NCBI GenBank assembly: GCA_025457785.1
Contig: JALOTS010000142.1
Span: 1 to 6,171 of the forward strand
Length of the DNA: 6,171 nucleotides
Source: Pontiellaceae bacterium
GTDB taxonomy: Bacteria; Verrucomicrobiota; Kiritimatiellia; Kiritimatiellales; Tichowtungiaceae
Direction of reading: 5' to 3'
Positions 1-3,528 of the stretch are shown one piece after another (within the stretch, counting starts at the first letter, position 1; every line of letters starts with the position of its first letter). The position numbers and the translations under genes are program-made. A model generated the notes under the pieces. It made no database searches, was not told where the DNA came from, and worked only from the letters and a program-made list of their open reading frames with translations.

Positions 1-2
1 TT

Positions 3-179
3 ATCATATCAGATGTGTTGATGGCGGTGTTGTTTGGTATTTCGTTGTGCGGGGAGCTGAAGACTCGTTTAGAAAACTCTATTTTTGCGGTGGTTTTGCT
101 GACTGCTTAGTCCGCCCTTGAAAATCAAATTGAGGGTCTGAAAACCGGAGCCGATGATTACATTACAAAACCGTTTCAT
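3..179 (+). pseudogene. Receiver-domain remnant of a hybrid two-component/AraC regulator, interrupted by TAG
   Basis: Read in the frame of the downstream AraC gene, these bases encode the second half of a response-regulator receiver domain. The segment IISDVLM (3-23) holds the usual phospho-acceptor Asp (codon 12-14). LLTA (96-107) holds the conserved Thr. SALENQIEGLKTGADDY and ITKPF follow, with the conserved Lys at 168-170. Between LLTA and SALENQ there is an in-frame TAG at 108-110, where the family normally has Lys, Arg or Ser. Upstream of it, residues usually invariant in this family are replaced: Ala instead of Pro after DVLM (24-26), Phe instead of Asp before Gly (33-35), and Ala instead of Pro before VVLLTA (87-89). 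It could be a decayed regulator, or an intact gene with base errors at a contig end. The protein would begin upstream of the window. The domain identity is well supported; the pseudogene status is less certain. Confidence 0.7.
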
Positions 180-635
180 ATGGAGCTTCTGCGGATTCGC
201 ATTGCCAACCTGCTGGAATCCAGACGCCTGCTGCGGGAACAGTTCTGCCGGGAATATACGGTGCTCACACCAAAAATCCCTGAAAATACTCCCGACAGGG
301 AGTTTTTGGAAAAACTGACGCGTATTCTGGAGGAAAATTATTCGGATTGCGGTTTTAAACCGGAAGATTTTTCCGCAGCAATGAACATGAGTCAAAGCAC
401 GCTTCAGCGGAAACTCAAGGCGGTGATGGATCGGACTCCGATGGGCTTTATCAATGAATTCCGCATGATGCAGGCGGCGGAGATGCTTGTTAAAACAACC
501 TCCACGGTTGCTGAAATTTCGTTTTTGGCAGGATGCGACGAGCCGACTCATTTTGCCCGGATGTTTAAAAAGCATTATCACATGAGCCCGTCTGAATATC
601 GTTCGAAGCACCGGCAGGAGAAGAATTTCCAATAA
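180..635 (+). CDS. AraC-family DNA-binding domain, C-terminal part of a two-component regulator
   Basis: The 151-residue open frame begins inside the receiver's last helix (MELLRIRIANLLESRRLLRE) and then carries a complete AraC-type double helix-turn-helix domain. The first HTH is at about residues 59-85 (FKPEDFSAAMNMSQSTLQRKLK). The second is at about 107-141 (STVAEISFLAGCDEPTHFARMFKK then HMSPSEYR, close to the AraC signature). The usual Gly before the MSP motif is His here. In intact relatives this architecture ends hybrid sensor kinases or response regulators that activate polysaccharide-utilisation genes. ATG 180 is only the first ATG after the upstream TAG. It has no convincing Shine-Dalgarno sequence and lies inside a domain, so it is probably not the native start; the real gene begins before the window. 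The protein probably binds DNA and activates transcription, possibly at the repeated elements at 826 and 3360, but that link is inference. Without a receiver, any product would be unregulated or non-functional. Confidence 0.75.
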   Translation: MELLRIRIANLLESRRLLREQFCREYTVLTPKIPENTPDREFLEKLTRILEENYSDCGFKPEDFSAAMNMSQSTLQRKLKAVMDRTPMGFINEFRMMQAAEMLVKTTSTVAEISFLAGCDEPTHFARMFKKHYHMSPSEYRSKHRQEKNFQ

Positions 636-811
636 AAACAGAAGAGAACCTGCCGCTTTATTATGGATTGCCCAGAGGAACCTCTCCGAAAACCCTATCC
701 TGTTGATCCTGTTATCCTGTCAAAGGAAACCCGTTGTTCTTCCCGCCGTTGCTTCTGGTGCCACAGAAATTTGCATAGACTCTTTTTTTAGTCACAAGTC
801 ATTTTTATCCG
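636..811. other. Gene-free stretch after the regulator
   Basis: No credible coding frame or RNA gene was found here. The stretch holds a small inverted repeat AGAGG-AA-CCTCT (674-685) without a following T-run, a short tandem repeat (697-721), and a T-rich run at 782-789. No convincing intrinsic terminator for the regulator gene is visible. The promoter element of the next gene begins at about 812. Confidence 0.5.
697..721. repeat. Three tandem copies of an ATCCTGTT-type unit
   Basis: ATCCTGTTG, ATCCTGTT and ATCCTGTC follow one another directly. This resembles the short 'aatcctgttaatcctgt' intergenic repeat that I recall from many environmental bacterial genomes. It does not encode anything visible, and its role is unknown. 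Confidence 0.5.
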
Positions 812-825
812 TTTTGACGCTGTCC

Positions 826-856
826 GGTCATGATTTGACCGCCGGTGGTTTGGTGC
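826..856 (+). promoter_or_regulatory. Conserved operator/activator element, copy 1 (upstream of the GH71/99-like gene)
   Basis: The 31-bp block consists of GGTCATGATTTGACC (a perfect GGTCA-N5-TGACC inverted repeat), then GCCGGTGGTT, then T and GGTGC. It matches 3360-3390 at 30 of 31 positions. Looser similarity runs from 812 to 879 against 3346 to 3413, with no gaps and 51 of 68 identical by my hand alignment. GCCGGTG recurs at 861, 20 bp downstream of its first occurrence at 841, so the two would lie on the same face of the helix. A -10-like TAATAT (874-879) follows at 17 bp from the block, whose last hexamer TGGTGC occupies the -35 position but is far from consensus. That arrangement fits an activator-dependent promoter. 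Conservation upstream of two secreted-protein genes is seen directly; activator binding is inferred. Confidence 0.65.
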
Positions 857-873
857 TTCTGCCGGTGATCAGG

Positions 874-879
874 TAATAT
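874..879 (+). promoter_or_regulatory. Putative -10 hexamer TAATAT of the GH71/99-like gene
   Basis: TAATAT lies 17 bp after the hexamer TGGTGC at the end of the conserved block, and about 90 bases before the chosen start codon. The equivalent position in the second copy (3408-3413) reads TACTGT, so the T-A----T pattern is kept. The -35 match is poor. This is a prediction. Confidence 0.35.
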
Positions 880-967
880 CCGTGTAACAAAAGGCCGGCT
901 TTTCCCGGTCATGCTCAGGTGAGCAAGGGAGAAATCGGCGGATAAGGTGGAAAAGGAGAATACGGCA

Positions 968-2359
968 ATGAAAAAATTAATATTGAGACGGCGTGAACTG
1001 GTTGTTGCTCTTTTGAGCGCGACCCTTGCAGGCCAGACCTTCTCTCAGGTAATCGCCAACACCACGCTGGATAAAAAGGTTATTGTCGGATACCAGGGCT
1101 GGTTCGGCTGTGCGGGTGACGGCTCCGCCGCCAACAACTGGAACCACTGGCAGATTAATAAACCCGACGGACGCAAGATTCCTGCTATCGATATCTGGCC
1201 GAAAATGGGCGACTATACGGAGACGTACAATAACGGCTGGACGCTTCGCAGCGGCTCAGCAGCAAAAGTGTTCTCTGCCTATGACTTGTCCACAGTGAAC
1301 GTTCATTTTAAGTGGATGCAGGGGTTCGGCATTCATGGAGCCTTTGTCGGGCGTCAAACAAAAACCATTGCGGATGGCGGTAATGGAAAGGCCTTCCGGG
1401 ATCAGGTGCTGCGCAATGTTGCTTCAGCCTGTGTGACGTATGGACGGGTGTTTTACATCAACTACGACATCTCGGAAGAGGAAAACAATCTTTCCGGTTC
1501 CAATATAAACGGCAACGTGTTTGACCGGATTAAAGCTGATGCCGATTACTGGTTCGGCAGCAGCGGGTTCACCGCCACTCAGAAGGGTCGCTATGTCACC
1601 ATCAGCAACAAGCCGGTTATCCGGATTTTCGGCGTCGGCTCTCCCCGCAACAAACGCACGGACGGTGTCTGGATATTCAGCGCAGACCAGGCGAGATCCA
1701 AACTCGATACCCTGAACAACAGCTATACGGTCATTCTGGGTGTAAATAAAAGCTGGCGTACACTGGACAACACCAATATCCGCAGTGACTGGAGAGACAC
1801 TCAGGCGCATAAGGATGCCGCCATGCTGGTGTGGAAACAGGCTCAATACATGCAGGGCTGGACTGTAAACGCCTTTACGGACACCTCCGGTGCCGATAGC
1901 TATTACCGAAATGTTCTCACGGCTGATATTAACTGGGGAAAGGCGCAAAGTCCTGTGGTTAATGTCATTCCGGTAATTTGGCCCGGATTCTCCTGGCGCA
2001 ACAAACAGGACGGTTCCGTGGGTTACAACACCGTTCCGCGCGGCAACGGCGATTTTTACTGGAATAACGGGTACGAAGCGATCAAAGCCTTGATAGACAG
2101 AGCTGCACCGGTGAAAAGCATTACGGTGGCTATGTTTGACGAAATTGATGAAGGCACAGCGATTATGAAAGTGGAATGCGTGCTGAACAATACGCCGACC
2201 ACAACGTCCTTCAGCAAGCTTGCCGACGGAAGTTCGGCGGCATTTATCACAAACGTCGGCGGCAGCAACAACCAACCGGACTATTTTCTCTGGCTGACAC
2301 AGCAGCTCAAGGATGACCTGGCCGGATTAGCTCCCAGTGCGACGCGGCCCGTCCGCTGA
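968..2359 (+). CDS. Secreted glycoside hydrolase family 71/99-like protein
   Basis: This 463-residue protein has an N-terminal signal peptide: basic MKKLILRRRE, then the hydrophobic LVVALLSATLAG, with cleavage probably around residues 20-27. The mature part resembles the GH71/GH99-like (endo-alpha-mannosidase/mutanase-type) TIM-barrel proteins. Shared motifs are GYQGWFGCAGDG (41-52) with NNWNHW just after it, HFKWMQGFGIHG (113-124), RDQVLRNV (144-151), YDIS (166-169), WPGFSW (338-343), NTVPRGNGDFYW (354-365) and MFDEIDEGTA (389-398). Glu392 and Glu395 are three residues apart, like the paired catalytic glutamates known in GH99, and are the likely active-site acids (inference). The substrate is not determinable; it acts outside the cytoplasm on a glycan. 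ATG 968 was chosen because AAGGAG (953-958) lies 9 bases upstream. The in-frame GTG at 947 would put that ribosome site inside the gene. It is monocistronic, with its own conserved promoter element and terminator. Confidence 0.8.
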   Translation: MKKLILRRRELVVALLSATLAGQTFSQVIANTTLDKKVIVGYQGWFGCAGDGSAANNWNHWQINKPDGRKIPAIDIWPKMGDYTETYNNGWTLRSGSAAKVFSAYDLSTVNVHFKWMQGFGIHGAFVGRQTKTIADGGNGKAFRDQVLRNVASACVTYGRVFYINYDISEEENNLSGSNINGNVFDRIKADADYWFGSSGFTATQKGRYVTISNKPVIRIFGVGSPRNKRTDGVWIFSADQARSKLDTLNNSYTVILGVNKSWRTLDNTNIRSDWRDTQAHKDAAMLVWKQAQYMQGWTVNAFTDTSGADSYYRNVLTADINWGKAQSPVVNVIPVIWPGFSWRNKQDGSVGYNTVPRGNGDFYWNNGYEAIKALIDRAAPVKSITVAMFDEIDEGTAIMKVECVLNNTPTTTSFSKLADGSSAAFITNVGGSNNQPDYFLWLTQQLKDDLAGLAPSATRPVR

Positions 2360-2372
2360 CATCAGAATTCAT

Positions 2373-2417
2373 AAAAAAAGACGGCTGTTCCGCCCCGGAC
2401 AACCGTCTTTTATTTTT
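2373..2417. terminator. Bidirectional intrinsic terminator between convergent genes
   Basis: The left arm (2376-2392, AAAAGACGGCTGTTCCG) pairs with the right arm (2396-2411, CGGACAACCGTCTTTT) across a CCC loop, with one mismatch and one bulge. The stem is flanked by an A-run (2373-2379) on the left and a T-rich run (2408-2417) on the right. It can therefore end transcription of both the plus-strand hydrolase gene and the minus-strand gene that faces it. Confidence 0.88.
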
Positions 2418-2469
2418 GCAAATTCAGCCTGTTTCTCAGCCTGGCGATGACAGAAGAAAATTCATGTGT

Positions 2470-2482
2470 ACGTTAACGTTAA
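2470..2482. promoter_or_regulatory. Overlapping palindromes ACGTTAACGT / TTAACGTTAA at the gene's stop codon
   Basis: Two perfect 10-bp palindromes overlap here and include the minus-strand gene's TAA (complement of 2479-2481). The CG-centred TTAACGTTAA resembles LacI-family operator half-site logic. However, the location is the 3' end of a gene between convergent transcripts, so a regulatory role is doubtful. Confidence 0.2.
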
Positions 2483-3219
2483 AGAAAGGGCGATAAAGCG
2501 AACACATCGGAAAGACCGGTATTCGGAACAAAACCGATCGTTATTTCCGTTGTAGAAGCATTCTCGACCACATCAAAGGTGATGCCGGACAGCCTGTAGC
2601 CGTCACGCGGATCCCCCAGATCGGCGTTTGTAAACATCAGGGTTTCGTTGTTTCCGATCATAAAGCCCATGCCCGACACATCCCATGTGCCGCACTTCGC
2701 CGTTAAGGTGTTGGTCGCAGAGCCGAACGGTCCGGTCAGCAGCATTTGAACCGTAGGATCAAACCATCCGTTCCATGCTACCGAACGGAACTCCAGTTTA
2801 CCGGTGGTTATAAATGCGGTTACCGCAACAGAGTCAATGCCATCAATAAGCCCCGGGTTCAGACCGCACACCCCTAAACCGCCGCCCTGTTTGGTTGATA
2901 GATACAGTCCGGGTCCTGCCCGGTTTTGGAACATAAGCGAAAATTCCGAGTTGAAGGCACCCTTGCAGCTGATGGTTCCGACCGGTCCGTCCCATGCATC
3001 CACAGCATCCCTGATGTGCTGCTGATCGCTGGTGCTTGAGGCATCCATAAAAACGCTGCCTGCGGAGTCAACATTGAATTTCAGGGTAAGTGTGCCGAGC
3101 GCATTCGTTGTGTTTTCAGACGGGGCGTTGCTGACTGCAAATTTTACTTCGACCTCTGCCGACGCCAGTGACGCAGCCAGCAAAACCATTCCAAAACAAT
3201 ACACCATGAATCGCAACAT
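2479..3219 (-). CDS. Small secreted protein of unknown function
   Basis: This 246-residue protein starts with a clear signal peptide (MLRFMVYCFGMVLLAASLASA, cleavage after residue 21). The mature chain is rich in Thr, Ser, Gly and Val, looks beta-stranded throughout, and has three cysteines (85, 118, 176). I do not recognise a family or catalytic motif. Notable stretches are NRAGPGLYLS (99-108), GGGLGVCGLNPGLIDGID (112-129) and YRLSGITFDVV (208-218). It has no lipobox, no transmembrane segment after the signal, and no PEP-CTERM sorting signal at the C-terminus, so release to the periplasm or outside is expected. The start is supported by AAGGAG (complement of 3228-3233) 8 bases before the ATG. 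The gene is convergent with the hydrolase and divergent from the lectin-domain gene, so co-expression is uncertain. A role in binding or anchoring a glycan is possible from context only. Confidence 0.75.
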   Translation of the reverse strand: MLRFMVYCFGMVLLAASLASAEVEVKFAVSNAPSENTTNALGTLTLKFNVDSAGSVFMDASSTSDQQHIRDAVDAWDGPVGTISCKGAFNSEFSLMFQNRAGPGLYLSTKQGGGLGVCGLNPGLIDGIDSVAVTAFITTGKLEFRSVAWNGWFDPTVQMLLTGPFGSATNTLTAKCGTWDVSGMGFMIGNNETLMFTNADLGDPRDGYRLSGITFDVVENASTTEITIGFVPNTGLSDVFALSPFL

Positions 3220-3239
3220 AACCGGGTCTCCTTACTGTT

Positions 3240-3257
3240 CGCGGGTTGCGCGGGTTG
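3240..3257. repeat. Perfect 9-bp tandem duplication CGCGGGTTG x2
   Basis: CGCGGGTTG occurs twice in direct succession (3240-3248 and 3249-3257), in the presumed 5' leader of the minus-strand gene, just upstream of its ribosome binding site. No function is evident. Confidence 0.5.
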
Positions 3258-3282
3258 AAAGCCGACTTCCGCTGCTTTAGTA

Positions 3283-3293
3283 ACACAATGTGT
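3283..3293 (-). promoter_or_regulatory. Palindrome ACACA-A-TGTGT upstream of the minus-strand gene
   Basis: ACACAATGTGT is a perfect 5-bp inverted repeat around one base. It lies about 64 bases upstream of the minus-strand start codon, where an operator or promoter would be expected. On the minus strand it is part of TGACACATTGTGTTACT, which also contains a TTGACA-like TGACA. No partner site was found elsewhere in the window, so this is tentative. Confidence 0.3.
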
Positions 3294-3359
3294 CATTTTT
3301 TACAATCGATTAGTTTTTGTTCGAAAAATTCATTGTTTTGACCGCTTTTGATGCCGGTT

Positions 3360-3390
3360 GGTCATGATTTGACCGCCGGTGGTTAGGTGC
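3360..3390 (+). promoter_or_regulatory. Conserved operator/activator element, copy 2 (upstream of the lectin-domain gene)
   Basis: This second copy of the 31-bp block (GGTCATGATTTGACC, GCCGGTGGTT, A, GGTGC) differs from 826-856 only by A instead of T at 3385. The TTTTGA element 14 bp before the inverted repeat (3346-3351) and the CCGG after the block (3396-3399) are also kept. TACTGT (3408-3413) occupies the same position as the -10-like TAATAT in copy 1. A second possible -10, TATGAT, lies at 3449-3454. The orientation matches copy 1, pointing at the plus-strand gene. Because the region is divergent, an effect on the minus-strand gene is also possible. Confidence 0.65.
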
Positions 3391-3528
3391 CCGAACCGGA
3401 AATGGGGTACTGTTTACGAAAAATAAAGCGGGAGTTTTTTTTATTAAATATGATACACTGCACCGGACGGCGGATATCCGATTGAGATCAACGTCCGAGG
3501 AGTTTTGAACAACAAAAAGGAGATAAAC

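Larger units (their letters stand above)
3220..3528. other. Divergent intergenic region between the minus-strand gene and the lectin-domain gene
   Basis: This stretch holds no gene. It contains the leader and possible operator of the minus-strand gene (3220-3293), an AT-rich middle (3296-3340), the conserved activator element (3360-3390), a T-run (3435-3442), a TATGAT (3449-3454), the 10-bp palindrome CGGATATCCG (3471-3480), and the ribosome site of the downstream gene (AAGGAG, 3517-3522). Another TTTGACCGC lies at 3336-3344, 32 bp (three helical turns) before the same string inside the element (3368-3376). Confidence 0.55.

Noticed and set aside
108..110. TAG as a recoded sense codon (suppression or pyrrolysine-like)
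   Set aside because: There is no downstream recoding structure or other in-frame TAG in the window, and the real genes end in ordinary TGA or TAA. Decay or base error is simpler given the nearby substitutions.
69..632. Long open frame on the minus strand opposite the AraC domain
   Set aside because: It is fully antisense to a frame with clear AraC and receiver motifs, and its translation is Arg/His/Phe-rich with no recognisable domain.
753..789. Terminator for the regulator gene (TTCTG-GTGCCA-CAGAA then a T-run)
   Set aside because: The stem has only five AT-rich pairs, and the T-run begins 13 bases after it.
913..924. Hairpin GCTCA-GG-TGAGC in the hydrolase leader
   Set aside because: It is a perfect palindrome, but a two-base loop is too tight for a stable RNA hairpin and no riboswitch-like context surrounds it.
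936..944. CGGCGGATA shared with 3468-3476 in the second leader
   Set aside because: Nine bases at slightly different offsets from the element and very different distances to the start codons; this may be chance.
947..967. GTG 947 as start of the hydrolase gene
   Set aside because: The AAGGAG ribosome site (953-958) would fall inside the gene; ATG 968 has ideal spacing and begins a normal signal peptide.
1424..2275. Open minus-strand frame of 283 codons opposite the hydrolase gene
   Set aside because: The plus strand carries family motifs throughout this span; the reverse translation has no signal, domain or ribosome site and is a codon-bias shadow.
2479..2550. PEP-CTERM sorting signal at the end of the minus-strand protein
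   Set aside because: The C-terminus (VPNTGLSDVFALSPFL) lacks the PEP motif, a full transmembrane segment and the terminal Arg cluster; alternative frames do not supply them either.
3505..3528. TTG 3505 as start of the lectin-domain gene
   Set aside because: The extension would encode the ribosome site itself; ATG 3529 follows AAGGAG by 6 bases and opens a clean signal peptide.
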